Made by a program: the position numbers and the translations under genes
Source of the DNA: an uncultured Eisenbergiella sp.
GTDB taxonomy: Bacteria; Bacillota; Clostridia; Lachnospirales; Lachnospiraceae
Direction of reading: 5' to 3'
NCBI GenBank assembly: GCA_947630215.1
Contig: CANRGX010000007.1
Location: forward strand, 1 to 64,000
DNA: 64,000 nt
Notes under the pieces: model-generated
What the model was told of the DNA's origin: nothing
Database searches by the model: none
What the model saw: the letters and a program-made list of their open reading frames with translations, nothing else
Shown here: positions 18,059 through 27,600 of the stretch, in pieces
Layout of the letters: the number at the start of each line of letters is the position of its first letter
Numbering within the stretch: the stretch's first letter is position 1

Positions 18059-19453
18059 TCAGATCCAATACAGCTTTTCCCGGCAAATCCTCATGCCGAC
18101 CGCTTCCGCCAGGGTAAGAGACGGCATATCGTCCGCCCCCATCTGTGCGTAGGGCGTCCAACCCATTTCCAGCGTCCGGTTGATCCCAAAGCGCAAAAGC
18201 GCCTGCCCGATCCCACGTCTGCGGTATGGCGCCAGAACCAGCGGCATCCCGATCCTGCCATCTATACAAAGGCCGATCACGCCCACAGGCCCCTCGTCTC
18301 CGTCTGCAGGACAGACCCCGAAAAGCCGTCCCTCGCGGATCAGACAGTCCGGATCCTCCCCGTGGACGGACGCAAAATGCCGGGGCAGCGCCCCTTCTGG
18401 CTCCGTCCTGTCAAGCGGCCTTACCGCCACGTCTTCCGGCTCCGGGAGCGGCGTTTTTCTGGAATAGACCGCCTGACAGCATTCTCTTACGGTTTCCCTG
18501 CCGAACCGGCCCGCCACGCTTTCCGCCAGAAAACGCTGGTGACAGCAATAGATCGCACCGTCCGGTTTTGTCAGGGACAGCAGCCGTTCCCCCGCGTCCC
18601 GATCCCGGGCCGTGAGCAGATAGACGCTGCTTTTTGGATTCCAAAGCAGCACGCCGCTTTCCGATGCCGCCACTACCCGAACCAGCCTGCGGCGGATATT
18701 TTCTATCATATCCGTATGCCCCAGCCGGTCCTGCCGCAAATATTCCAGGGCCTTTCCCGGCAGATCGTAGCGGGCGTACAGATCCGGACGGCGCAGCCGG
18801 GTGCGCTCCAGGGAACGCTCCTGCCGCCACTTCTCCACCCTGCCATGATCGCCCGAAAGCAAAACCTCAGGCACCTGCCGGCCGCGCCATTCCTCCGGCC
18901 GGGTGTACTGGGGATATTCCAGCAGACCGTCCCCGAACGATTCCGTTTCCCCCGACTCCTCATTTTTTAAAACGCCGGGCACCATCCGGGAAATCGCATC
19001 GATCATAACCATGGCCGGCAGTTCCCCTCCGGTGAGCACATAGTCGCCCAAAGAGACCTGGTCCGTCACGATCTCCTCCAGCACACGTTCGTCCACGCCC
19101 TCATAGTGGCCGCACAGGAAGATCAGTTCCTCCTCCTGCGCCAGCTCCCGGGCCATCTTCTGATCGAAGATCCTGCCCTGGGGCGTCGTATAAATCACCC
19201 GCAACGGACGTTTCGACCGGCAGGCCGACGCCACGGCGCGGTACGCGTCATAAATGGGCTGGGCCTGCATCAGCATCCCCGCGCCGCCGCCGTAGGGATA
19301 GTCGTCCACCCGTCCGTGCCGATCCAGGGTAAAATCCCGGATGTTGACCGCGTGAATGTCGAGAATCCCCTTTTGACAGGCCCGCCCCAGAATACTGGTC
19401 CGCAGGCCGTTCTCCACCATCTCCGGGAACAGAGTCAGGATATGAAACCGCAT
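18059..19453 (-). CDS. trmD: tRNA (guanine-37 N1)-methyltransferase fused to a GNAT-like domain
   Basis: A 464-residue protein. Residues 1-235 are a complete TrmD, which methylates G37 of tRNAs reading CNN-type codons; visible are the start FHILTLFPEM, DYPYGGGAGM (51-60), the knot region GHYEGVDER (116-123) and DYVLTGGELPA (137-147). TrmD normally ends near residue 240. Here the reading frame continues through about 225 more residues with a GNAT acetyl-CoA motif A (RRRGIGQALL, 411-420) and a C-terminal GNAT-like end. The frame is uninterrupted and there is no internal start with a strong ribosome site at the junction. The ATG at 19453 follows GAGGG. The acetyl acceptor is unknown. Confidence 0.93.
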   Translation of the reverse strand: MRFHILTLFPEMVENGLRTSILGRACQKGILDIHAVNIRDFTLDRHGRVDDYPYGGGAGMLMQAQPIYDAYRAVASACRSKRPLRVIYTTPQGRIFDQKMARELAQEEELIFLCGHYEGVDERVLEEIVTDQVSLGDYVLTGGELPAMVMIDAISRMVPGVLKNEESGETESFGDGLLEYPQYTRPEEWRGRQVPEVLLSGDHGRVEKWRQERSLERTRLRRPDLYARYDLPGKALEYLRQDRLGHTDMIENIRRRLVRVVAASESGVLLWNPKSSVYLLTARDRDAGERLLSLTKPDGAIYCCHQRFLAESVAGRFGRETVRECCQAVYSRKTPLPEPEDVAVRPLDRTEPEGALPRHFASVHGEDPDCLIREGRLFGVCPADGDEGPVGVIGLCIDGRIGMPLVLAPYRRRGIGQALLRFGINRTLEMGWTPYAQMGADDMPSLTLAEAVGMRICREKLYWI

Positions 19454-19470
19454 CTTTTCGCCCTCTTTGC

Positions 19471-19977
19471 CTATAACAGTCCTTCCAGGATATGCACCTT
19501 CATAAAACCGGCCTGCACGTCCACCTCCAGCACGCACTGCCGGATGGCCGGCAAAAGCAGCTCCCTGCCGTCGTTCAGACGGATCCGGTAGACGTCGTTG
19601 GCTCCCGTGCCAAGAACATCCTCCAGGACGCCGATGGGCTCCCCTGTCTCGTCCTGCACGCTAAGGCCGATCAGATCCGCGATAAAATACTCGTCCTTTT
19701 GCAGCCGGACCGCGTTTTCCCGCGTGACATACAGACTTTTGCCGCGGTACTTTTCCACTGCGTTGATATCGTCAAGTCCCTCGAACTTCACGATCACAAA
19801 CTGCTTGAAATATTTCACGCTCTGCACCGACAGGTTCAAATCTCCCTTTCCCGTATCCAGGATCACTTCTTTGAGCTTCCCGAACCGGCGCACGTCGTCG
19901 GTGGTGGGAAATACCTTCACTTCCCCACGGATGCCGTGGGTGGAGGAAATGATGCCGATCTGAAATCTGCTTTCCAT
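19471..19977 (-). CDS. rimM: 16S rRNA processing protein RimM
   Basis: A 168-residue ribosome maturation factor that binds S19 and assists 30S head assembly. It has the N-terminal RimM barrel (FQIGIISSTHGIRGEVKVFP) and the C-terminal PRC-like barrel (YFIADLIGLSV; IRLNDGRELLLPAI). It is 17 bases upstream of trmD, the conserved pair. Confidence 0.97.
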   Translation of the reverse strand: MESRFQIGIISSTHGIRGEVKVFPTTDDVRRFGKLKEVILDTGKGDLNLSVQSVKYFKQFVIVKFEGLDDINAVEKYRGKSLYVTRENAVRLQKDEYFIADLIGLSVQDETGEPIGVLEDVLGTGANDVYRIRLNDGRELLLPAIRQCVLEVDVQAGFMKVHILEGLL

Positions 19978-20008
19978 TCTGTCCTCTCCCGTTCCTGCCG
20001 TCCTTACG

Positions 20009-20042
20009 AAAAAAGGCGTCCACCCGAAGGGGAACGCCTTTT
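20009..20042 (-). terminator. Intrinsic terminator or attenuator between khpA and rimM
   Basis: On the minus strand AAAAGGCGT-TCCCC is followed by a TTCG tetraloop closed by C-G, then GGTGG-ACGCCTTTTTT. The stem is long and ends in a T-run, the form of a Rho-independent terminator with a very stable UUCG loop. Because rimM and trmD lie downstream without an obvious new promoter, it probably reduces rather than stops transcription. Confidence 0.8.
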
Positions 20043-20048
20043 GCCGAC

Positions 20049-20279
20049 TCAGACGATATCCACATCGACTCTCCTGTTGTTGTCTTCCATCGCCGCCGCT
20101 TTTACCACGGTGCGGATTGCCTTCGCAATGCGTCCCTGTTTCCCGATAACCTTGCCCATATCGGAAGGAGCGACGTGAAGTTCGAGCGTCAGGTTTCTGC
20201 CGTTTTCCTTTTCCGTGACGACCACTTCATCAGGATTGTCCACAAGCGCTTTCGCGATCACTTCCACCAACGCTTTCAT
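20049..20279 (-). CDS. khpA: KH-domain RNA-binding protein KhpA (YlqC)
   Basis: A 76-residue protein made of one KH domain with the nucleic-acid-binding GXXG loop in IGKQGRIA (about residue 45). KhpA pairs with KhpB/Jag in Gram-positives and affects RNA stability and cell division. It lies between rpsP and rimM, its conserved place. Confidence 0.96.
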   Translation of the reverse strand: MKALVEVIAKALVDNPDEVVVTEKENGRNLTLELHVAPSDMGKVIGKQGRIAKAIRTVVKAAAMEDNNRRVDVDIV

Positions 20280-20301
20280 ACTGCACCTCCAAATCCAGTG
20301 G

Positions 20302-20547
20302 TTATTTTCCGATACCCGCTGCCTTCAGGATCTTGCTGACCACTTCGGTAGGCTGCGCGCCGTTACTCAGCCACTTCTTTGCCAGCTCCTCATTCACCTT
20401 GATCGTGCTGGGATCCGTGTTGGGATCGTAGCTGCCGATCTCCTCGATGAAACGTCCGTCTCTGGGAGATCTGGAATCCGCCACGATGATCCGGTAAATC
20501 GGATGCTTCTTGTAACCCATTCTTCTCAGTCTGATCTTTACTGCCAT
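20302..20547 (-). CDS. rpsP: 30S ribosomal protein S16
   Basis: An 81-residue small-subunit protein. The start [24 protein letters not shown] (residues 2-25 region) is diagnostic of S16. It is located between ffh and khpA, as in most Firmicutes, and preceded by a GGAGG site. Confidence 0.98.
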   Translation of the reverse strand: MAVKIRLRRMGYKKHPIYRIIVADSRSPRDGRFIEEIGSYDPNTDPSTIKVNEELAKKWLSNGAQPTEVVSKILKAAGIGK

Positions 20548-20604
20548 TTTTCTTACCTCCAGGTTTGCTTGATATTGTTCTCTGCCGCGCCATCGCGCGA
20601 TCTA

Positions 20605-21960
20605 TCAGAAAGGAAATCGGAACTTTCCTTTTCTTCCACCTTTGCTGCCCAGCATACCGGGGAGCTGTTTCATCATTTTCTGGCTCTGCTCGAACTGCTT
20701 GATAAAACGGTTCACGGTGCTGATATCCACTCCCGCCCCCCGCGCAATGCGGTGCTTACGGCTGGGATTTAAAAGTTTGGGATTGCGCCGCTCCTGCGGT
20801 GTCATGCTCAGGACAATGGCCTCCGTGCGGGCAAGCTGTTTTTCGTCCACCATGGATTCCAGATCGCCCATGCCAGGGACGGCGCGGCCGGGGAACATCC
20901 CCAGGATGCCAGACAGACCGCCCATATTGCGCATCTGCTTCATGCTCTCCAGGTAGTCGTCAAAGTCGAACTTCCCCTTCTTCATCTTTGCGGCCATCTC
21001 TTTTTCCCGGTCCGCATCGATGTCCAGGTTGGCCGAAACCTTATCGATCAGGGTGAGCACGTCCCCCATGCCCAGAATCCGGCTGGCCATGCGGTCAGGA
21101 TAAAACTGTTCCAGATCGGACAGCTTCTCTCCCACGCTCACATACAGAATCGGCTTTCCCGTTACGGCCTTGATGGAAAGCGCCGCGCCGCCTCTGGTAT
21201 CGCCGTCCATCTTGGAAAGGATGACGCCGTCCACGCCCACCTTTTCGTCAAACTCCCTGGCCACATTTACGGCGTCCTGTCCGGTCATGGCGTCCACCAC
21301 CAGCAGGGTCTGATGCACCGTCACATTCTCCTTGATCTCCGAAAGTTCGGCCATCATTTCCTCGTCGATGTGCAGCCGCCCCGCCGTATCCAGAATCAGG
21401 ATATTGCAGCCGTTCTTTCCGGCGTGCTCCACTGCCGCCCTGGCGATGTTTACGGGCTTGTGGCCCGTTCCCATGGAAAAGACCTCTGTGCCCTGCTTCT
21501 CACCGTTTCGCTGGAGCTGTTCTATGGCGGCCGGCCGATAGACATCGCAGGCGGCCAGCAGTACCTTTTTGCCCTTTTGCTGGAACTTGCCGGCCAGCTT
21601 GGCCGCAGCCGTGGTTTTGCCAGCGCCCTGCAGACCGCACAGCAGGATCACAGTCAATGCCTTGCCCGGCTGCAGCGCGATTTCCGTAGTCTCAGAGCCC
21701 ATCAGCGCGGTCATTTCCTCGTTGACGATCTTAATGACCATCTGCCCCGGATTGAGACCGTTCATCACATCCTGGCCGATGGCCCGCTCCTCCACGGACT
21801 TCACAAACTGCTTCACTACCCGGAAGTTCACGTCCGCTTCCAGCAGCGCCATGCGCACTTCCTTCAGAGCGGCCCTGACATCGTCCTGTGTCAGCCGTCC
21901 CTTGCTGCGCAGGTTCTTAAAAACATTCTGCAATTTGTCGGTTAAGCTCTCAAATGCCAT
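20605..21960 (-). CDS. ffh: Signal recognition particle protein Ffh
   Basis: A 451-residue GTPase that binds signal sequences and 4.5S/scRNA and hands ribosomes to FtsY. It has the N domain (1-90), the G domain with GLQGAGKTT, DTAGRL and SKMDGDTRGG, and the methionine-rich M domain with the RNA-binding element near PSRKHRIARGAG. The C-terminus is basic (GGRKGKF). Length and order are normal. Confidence 0.98.
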   Translation of the reverse strand: MAFESLTDKLQNVFKNLRSKGRLTQDDVRAALKEVRMALLEADVNFRVVKQFVKSVEERAIGQDVMNGLNPGQMVIKIVNEEMTALMGSETTEIALQPGKALTVILLCGLQGAGKTTAAAKLAGKFQQKGKKVLLAACDVYRPAAIEQLQRNGEKQGTEVFSMGTGHKPVNIARAAVEHAGKNGCNILILDTAGRLHIDEEMMAELSEIKENVTVHQTLLVVDAMTGQDAVNVAREFDEKVGVDGVILSKMDGDTRGGAALSIKAVTGKPILYVSVGEKLSDLEQFYPDRMASRILGMGDVLTLIDKVSANLDIDADREKEMAAKMKKGKFDFDDYLESMKQMRNMGGLSGILGMFPGRAVPGMGDLESMVDEKQLARTEAIVLSMTPQERRNPKLLNPSRKHRIARGAGVDISTVNRFIKQFEQSQKMMKQLPGMLGSKGGRKGKFRFPF

Positions 21961-21994
21961 CTATCCTCTCCCGGAAACGGCGCCGGGCACGCTC

Positions 21995-22309
21995 TCACAG
22001 TTCTTCCAGAATCTGCTGCGCCAGCAGTCTTACGCTCTCCTCCGAACTCGTCCGCTCGATCTGCGCTATCGTGTCCTTTACGCGGTTGAACTTCTCCAAC
22101 AGGTGCAGCCGTTCCTCATATCCGGCCAGGATCCTGTCGCAGCGCCGGATCAAATCGTGGACGCCCTGCCGGCTGATGCCCTGTTCCTGGGCGATTTCAC
22201 TCAGGGACATATCGTGGATGACCACATCCTCATAGACCCGCCGCTGATGCTCGGTCAGCAGCTCCCCGTAAAAGTCATATAGCAGTCCCTGCTCCACGAT
22301 CTTTTCCAT
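21995..22309 (-). CDS. ylxM: YlxM-like HTH protein, SRP operon regulator
   Basis: A 104-residue helix-turn-helix protein of the YlxM/p13 family, whose members interact with SRP in streptococci and precede ffh in Firmicutes. The HTH is visible as LSLSEIAQEQGISRQGVHDLIRR-type sequence (about residues 32-54). The ATG at 22309 is preferred; it lies about 20 bases from the promoter -10, giving a very short leader. An in-frame extension up to 22381 would run through the promoter. Confidence 0.92.
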   Translation of the reverse strand: MEKIVEQGLLYDFYGELLTEHQRRVYEDVVIHDMSLSEIAQEQGISRQGVHDLIRRCDRILAGYEERLHLLEKFNRVKDTIAQIERTSSEESVRLLAQQILEEL

Positions 22310-22330
22310 GACGGACACCTCACTTTGGGT

Positions 22331-22359
22331 ATCATACACGATTGCGGGAGTGCTGTCAA
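22331..22359 (-). promoter_or_regulatory. Promoter of the ylxM-ffh-rpsP operon
   Basis: TTGACA (22354-22359), 17-base spacer, TATGAT (22331-22336). This near-consensus sigma-A promoter drives the long operon that runs through ffh, rpsP, khpA, rimM and trmD. Just upstream lies a 12-base tandem repeat cluster. Confidence 0.85.
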
Positions 22360-22378
22360 GTATTTTTTCTTTACAGAG

Positions 22379-22430
22379 CAAATTTGCCGGGTATATTTGC
22401 GGGCATATTTGCGGGCAAATTTGCCCGGCA
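22379..22430. repeat. 12-bp tandem repeats with a 16-bp palindrome between ilvA and ylxM
   Basis: On the plus strand TATTTGCGGGCA occurs twice in direct succession (22394-22405, 22406-22417), flanked by variants AAATTTGCCGGGTA and AATTTGCCCGGCA. CGGGCAAATTTGCCCG (22412-22427) is a perfect palindrome, and outer GCCGGG/CCCGGC arms can close a larger hairpin. It begins about 20 bases upstream of the ylxM -35 and ends 14 bases from the ilvA stop. It may end ilvA transcription, or be a regulator array; there is no T-run next to the stem. Confidence 0.75.
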
Positions 22431-22443
22431 TATATACCTTCGG

Positions 22444-23670
22444 TCAGATATTCGTGCGCACCACCTTCGGCTGATAGCCGCTTTCCTCCAGCGCCTGGAG
22501 AATCTCGTTCTTATGCTGCGTCCCGAAGGCTTCCATGGTGATACGCAGCTCCACCGCCGTATTGCGGTTGATGGAGACAAACTGGTTGTGGGCCAGCCGG
22601 ATGACATTGCCGTTGGCCTTTGCCACAATGCCGGAAACCTTGCACAGCTCTCCCGGCTTGTCGGGCAGAAGGACGGATACCGTGAAAATCCGATCCCGCA
22701 GAATCAGTCCCTGCTGCACCACGGAGGACATGGTGATCACATCCATGTTGCCGCCGCTTAGGATGGCGACCGCCTTTTTCCCCTTCAGCTCCAGATGCTT
22801 TAAGGCGGCCACGGTCAGCAGACCGGAGTTTTCCACGATCATTTTATGGTTTTCCACCATATCCAGAAACGCCACCACCAGTTCCTCGTCTTCCACGGTC
22901 ACGATGTCGTCCAGATTTTCCTGCAGATAGGGAAAAATCTTTTCTCCCGGCGTCTTGACCGCCGTGCCGTCCGCAATGGTATTGACCTTGGGCAGAGTGG
23001 TCACTTTCCCGTTCTGTATGGAGACCTGCAGGCAGTTGGCGTTGGCGGGTTCCACGCCGATGACCTTGATCTTGGGATTCAGCAGCTTGGCCAGCACGGA
23101 TACGCCGGTGGCCAGTCCGCCGCCGCCCACAGGCACCAGAATATCATCCACCAGCGGAAGCTCCTTCACAATTTCCATGGCGATGGTGCCCTGTCCGGTG
23201 GCCACGGCAGGATCGTCAAAGGGATGCACGAAGGTATAGCCATATTCCCGGGCCAGCTCATAGGCCTTATCGCACGCTTCGTCATACACATCCCCGTACA
23301 GAATCACCTCCGCGCCGTATCCCTTGGTGCGGTTCACCTTGATGAGCGGCGTGGTGGTGGGCATGACGATGGTGGCTTTCACCCCGTAGCACTTGGCCGC
23401 ATAGGCCACGCCCTGGGCATGGTTCCCGGCGGAAGCTGTGATCACGCCCCGCTGCCTTTCCTCCTCGGACAGGGTGCTCATCTTATAGTAGGCGCCGCGC
23501 ACCTTATAGGCGCCGGTAAACTGCATATTCTCCGGCTTCAGATAAATTTTGCCGCCGGTCATTTCACTGAAGTAATCGCTGTATACCAGCTTGGTCTCCA
23601 GCGTCACCCTTTTGACCACCTCGGTGGCTTCCTCAAATTTTTCCAGCGTCAGCATCTTCTCCTCTGTCAT
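22444..23670 (-). CDS. ilvA: Threonine ammonia-lyase with C-terminal ACT domain
   Basis: A 408-residue PLP enzyme that deaminates threonine to 2-oxobutyrate. The PLP lysine lies in FTGAYKVRGAYYK (about residue 56), the substrate loop in SAGNHAQGVA (about 84) and the phosphate-binding glycines in VPVGGGGLATG. A single ACT domain occupies the last 80 or so residues, the form seen in short clostridial IlvA/TdcB enzymes. The start overlaps the ftsY stop as ATGA, indicating translational coupling. Its place in the smc-ftsY-ffh series is not explained by function. Confidence 0.95.
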   Translation of the reverse strand: MTEEKMLTLEKFEEATEVVKRVTLETKLVYSDYFSEMTGGKIYLKPENMQFTGAYKVRGAYYKMSTLSEEERQRGVITASAGNHAQGVAYAAKCYGVKATIVMPTTTPLIKVNRTKGYGAEVILYGDVYDEACDKAYELAREYGYTFVHPFDDPAVATGQGTIAMEIVKELPLVDDILVPVGGGGLATGVSVLAKLLNPKIKVIGVEPANANCLQVSIQNGKVTTLPKVNTIADGTAVKTPGEKIFPYLQENLDDIVTVEDEELVVAFLDMVENHKMIVENSGLLTVAALKHLELKGKKAVAILSGGNMDVITMSSVVQQGLILRDRIFTVSVLLPDKPGELCKVSGIVAKANGNVIRLAHNQFVSINRNTAVELRITMEAFGTQHKNEILQALEESGYQPKVVRTNI

Positions 23671-24629
23671 GGTTCTTCTATCCGGCCTCCTTCTTCTTCC
23701 TCTTTTCTGTCAAACAGCGCGTTCACAAACTGATCCGCGTCGAATTTCTGAAGATCCTCCATCCGTTCTCCCACCCCGATGTATTTCACCGGAATGCCCA
23801 GCTCCGACTGTACCGCCACGGCAATGCCGCCCTTGGCCGTACCGTCCATTTTGGTCAGGATAATACCGGTCAGATCCGTCACTTTGGCAAACTCCCTCGC
23901 CTGCACCAGGGCGTTCTGTCCTGTGGTGCCGTCCAGCACCACCAGGTTCTCCCGGTGCGCGCCGGGAAACTCCCGGTCGAGGATGCGGTTCATTTTCTTT
24001 AGTTCTTCCATGAGATTCTTTTTATTGTGCAGCCGTCCCGCCGTATCGCACAGCAGTACGTCGATGTGGCGCGCCTTTGCCGCATTGACCGCGTCAAAAA
24101 TCACACTGGAAGGATCGGAACCTTCCCGGCCGCCGATCACATCCACTCCGGCCCGGTTCGCCCACTCTGAAAGCTGTTCGCCGGCCGCGGCGCGGAAGGT
24201 GTCCGCGGCCGCAATCAGCACCCGGCGGCCCTGCGCTTTTAACATCCCCGCCAGCTTGCCTACGGAAGTGGTCTTTCCCACGCCGTTGACGCCGATCACA
24301 AACACCACGGACTGCTCTTGTTCAAAATCATAGGCCGTCTCGCCCACATGCATCTGTTCTTTGATGCTGTCCGTCAAAAGCTGGCGGCAGTCTTCCGGTT
24401 TCCGGATCCCTTGCTCCTTCACCTGCCTGCGCAGCCGATCCAGAATTTCCTCCGTCGCGCCAACGCCCAGATCGCCCATGATCAGGACTTCTTCCAGTTC
24501 CTCATAAAACGCCTCGTCGATGGAGGAAAACCCGGAAAAAACCGAATCGATCCCGTGGACGATATTTGCCCTGGTCTTGGAAAGCCCGTCCCGAAGCCGG
24601 GCAAAAAACCCTCTCTTTTCCTCGCTCAT
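23667..24629 (-). CDS. ftsY: Signal recognition particle receptor FtsY
   Basis: A 320-residue NG-domain GTPase that receives SRP-ribosome complexes at the membrane. Motifs: GVNGVGKTT (G1), DTAGRLHNKKNLM (G3 region), TKMDGTAKGG (G4). The acidic A domain of E. coli FtsY is missing and replaced by a short N-terminal amphipathic segment (RGFFARLRDGL), as in other Firmicutes. It starts one base after the smc stop. Confidence 0.97.
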   Translation of the reverse strand: MSEEKRGFFARLRDGLSKTRANIVHGIDSVFSGFSSIDEAFYEELEEVLIMGDLGVGATEEILDRLRRQVKEQGIRKPEDCRQLLTDSIKEQMHVGETAYDFEQEQSVVFVIGVNGVGKTTSVGKLAGMLKAQGRRVLIAAADTFRAAAGEQLSEWANRAGVDVIGGREGSDPSSVIFDAVNAAKARHIDVLLCDTAGRLHNKKNLMEELKKMNRILDREFPGAHRENLVVLDGTTGQNALVQAREFAKVTDLTGIILTKMDGTAKGGIAVAVQSELGIPVKYIGVGERMEDLQKFDADQFVNALFDRKEEEEGGRIEEP

Positions 24630-24630
24630 A

Positions 24631-27600
24631 TCAATCCGTCAGCTCCTTGTCAATGAGATTTACACTGACCAGCGTAGATACGCCCTTTTCCTGCATCGTA
24701 ATGCCGTACAGCCGGTCTGCCGCTTCCATTGTGCCTCTCCTGTGGGTGATGACAATGAACTGGGTATGGCTGGTCAGCTTGTGCAGATACCTGGCGTACC
24801 GTCCCACGTTGCTGTCGTCCAGCGCCGCCTCTATTTCGTCCAGCAGGCAGAAGGGCGACGGCTTGAGATTCTGAATCGCAAACAGCAGGGCGATGGCGGT
24901 CAGCGCCTTTTCTCCGCCGGAAAGCTGCATCATGTTCTGCAGCTTCTTCCCGGGCGGCTGGGCGATGATACGGATGCCCGCTTCCAGAATGTCTTCGTCC
25001 TCTATCAGCTCCAGCGTTCCCCTTCCTCCGCCGAACAGTTCCCGGAACACACGGTCAAATTCCCTGCTGATTTCAGAAAACTTCTCCTTAAACTGCCGGC
25101 GCATGGCCTCGTCCAGTTCCAGGATGATGTTGGTCAGCGTCTTCTCCGCCTCCGTCAGATCCTCGTGCTGGGTTTTTAAGAACGTATAGCGCTCCATCAG
25201 ATTTTTGTAATCCTCGATGGCGTTGACGTTCACATCCCCCAGTTTCCGGATGTCGTCCTTCACCGAAGCCGCCTGCCGTTTCATTTCTGCCAGATCCGTC
25301 AGGGCACTGTCCCGCAAGGTCTCCGCGCTCCCCGGCGTGATCTCGTACTCCTCCCACATATAATTGATCTGGTTCTCCAGGTTCTCCTCCAGACGCTCCT
25401 TCTGGGCGCCAAGACGGTACACCTCCTTATCCAGTGCGTTCATGCGGCCGGACAGCTCCTCCCGGGCGGCGAAAAAGTTCTTCTGCTTCGCCGAAAGCTG
25501 CTCCTTTTTCTTTGTGTCCTCCTCCAGCTTTTGCTGGGTGTCATCCTGCGCCCGGTGGGAAGCCTGAATGGTCTTTTCTATCTCCTCAATATTATGTTCC
25601 TTCTGCGCGATACCTTCCTGGCCGGCTGCAATTCCCTCCTGCACCTCGGCCAATTCCGCGCGGTAGCGTTCCATTTCGCTTTCGATTCGATCCAGGTTGG
25701 CCTGGACAAAGCCCGTCTGCTGACGCAGCTTCTCCACCTCCAGATCCCGCTCTCCCAGCAGCGCGGTACAGTCGGACTCCTCCCGTCTTTTCTGCTCCAG
25801 TTCCTCCTGCAGGACAGCGATTTTCTCCTCCGTCTCTTTCTCAAAACGTTCCGAGGACTCCAGCTCTTTGCCGATGGCTTCCTTGTCCGTCCGGATCTGC
25901 TGTATCTGCTTCTCGATTTCCGCTTCCTCCAGCTTCAGGGAATCGACTCCCGCTTCCGCCTGGGAATGCTTTTCCTGGGCCGCCAGCACGTTGAGTCTGG
26001 CCGTATTCTGCCGGAGAAAGGCCTGCTGCAGACCGGCCTTTGTCTCCTCCAGTTCCAGCCGGAGACGGTTGCGCCGCTGCTTCGTCTGTTCGATCCCGTC
26101 CAGCAGCTCGTCCACCTGCTGCAGCCGTTTCTTGACCTGTTCCTCCAATTCCTCGATTTCCCGGCGCCGCCCCAGCAGATTGCTGCTGTTTTTAAAAGCG
26201 CCGCCGCTGATGGCGCCGCCGGGCACCAACAGTTCGCCCTCCAGCGTGACGATGCGGAAGGCATAGCCGTATTTTCTGGCCAGACGCACCGCGTTGTCCA
26301 CGTTATCCGCCACCACAATACGGCCCAGCAGGGATTTTGCCACATCGGCATAGCTGCTTTTTGTCTTTACCAGGGTATGGGCCAGACCCAGCACCCCTTT
26401 TTCCGCCAGCACCTCTTTCTGTTTCAGTTCCTGGGCGTTTTTTACGGCGGTCAGCGGCAGAAAGGTGGCGCGCCCGCCCTTGGTCTGCTTTAGGTAGGCG
26501 ATCATGGCCTTGGCCGTTTCCTCGTCCCGGGTCACCACATTCTGAATGTTTCCTCCCAGTGCGGTCTCGATAGCGGTCTCATACTTTTTTTCTGTCTGTA
26601 TGATGTCCGCTACCACCCCGATGATGCCCGGATTGCCCTCCTTTTGCTCCATGACGCGCTTGACGCTGCCGCCGTAGCCTTCGTAGCGTTCCGTCAGATT
26701 GTTCAGCGCCTCCAGTCGGGACTTATCCTGATGATACAGGATCTGGGTATCCCGCAGCTTCCGATCCTTCTCTGCCAGTTCCTCCCGCATACCGCCCAGC
26801 TTTTCTTCCAGGGAATCCTGCGTATGACGGATGTTTTCAATCTCCTGGCTGACCTCCTGAAACGCGGCTTCCAGATCCCGGATCGTCTCCGCCTGTTCCA
26901 CTTCGTCGGATTTCACCTGCAGCAGGCGGGAATTGAGTTCTGCCCGCCGGATCTGGATCTGCTCCAGCATGGCGTCGTGGCTTCCCATACGGGAACGAAT
27001 GGCCGCCCTGTCGTTTAAGGTATGGATAATGTCGTTTTTCTTCGTCTCGATCTGATCGTTGAGTTGTGCGATCCGATCCTGTACCGTTTCCAGCGCGGCG
27101 GCCGCCTCGTCGCGGCTTTGCGCAAGCTGGGCAAAGCGCTGGTCGTACTGCGCCTTTTCCTCCAGGATCCCATCCTTTTGGCCCTGGCGCTGCGAAATTT
27201 CTTCCTCCAGCGTCTTTTTCCGGTTCTGCAGATGTTCCTCGCTGCCGTGCGCCGAATGGATCTGCTCCCTTAGAACCGCGATCTCCTTTTCCAGCTTTCC
27301 CCGCAGGACCGAGGTGTCCGTCAGCTGCGCCCTGGCCTGATCCATCTGCTTTTCCAGTTCCTCAATCCCGGCCTGTATCCGCTCGTATTCTTCCCGGATC
27401 CCCTGGTATTCCTCCGTTGTGGTGCGCAAATCGTCCGACGCAATGCGGTGTTTTTCTTCCACGGAAGACAGCTGGGTGCGTATCCGCTCGCTTTCCAGCA
27501 GAAAAACGTTCACATCCAGCGATTTTAATTCTTCCCGTTTTTTCAGATAGACCTTCGCCTTTTCCGACTGCTTCTCCAGCGGGCCCACCTGTTTTTCCAG

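Noticed and set aside
22379-22430. CRISPR-like array
   Set aside because: The units are 12 bases with no spacers and no cas genes are near.
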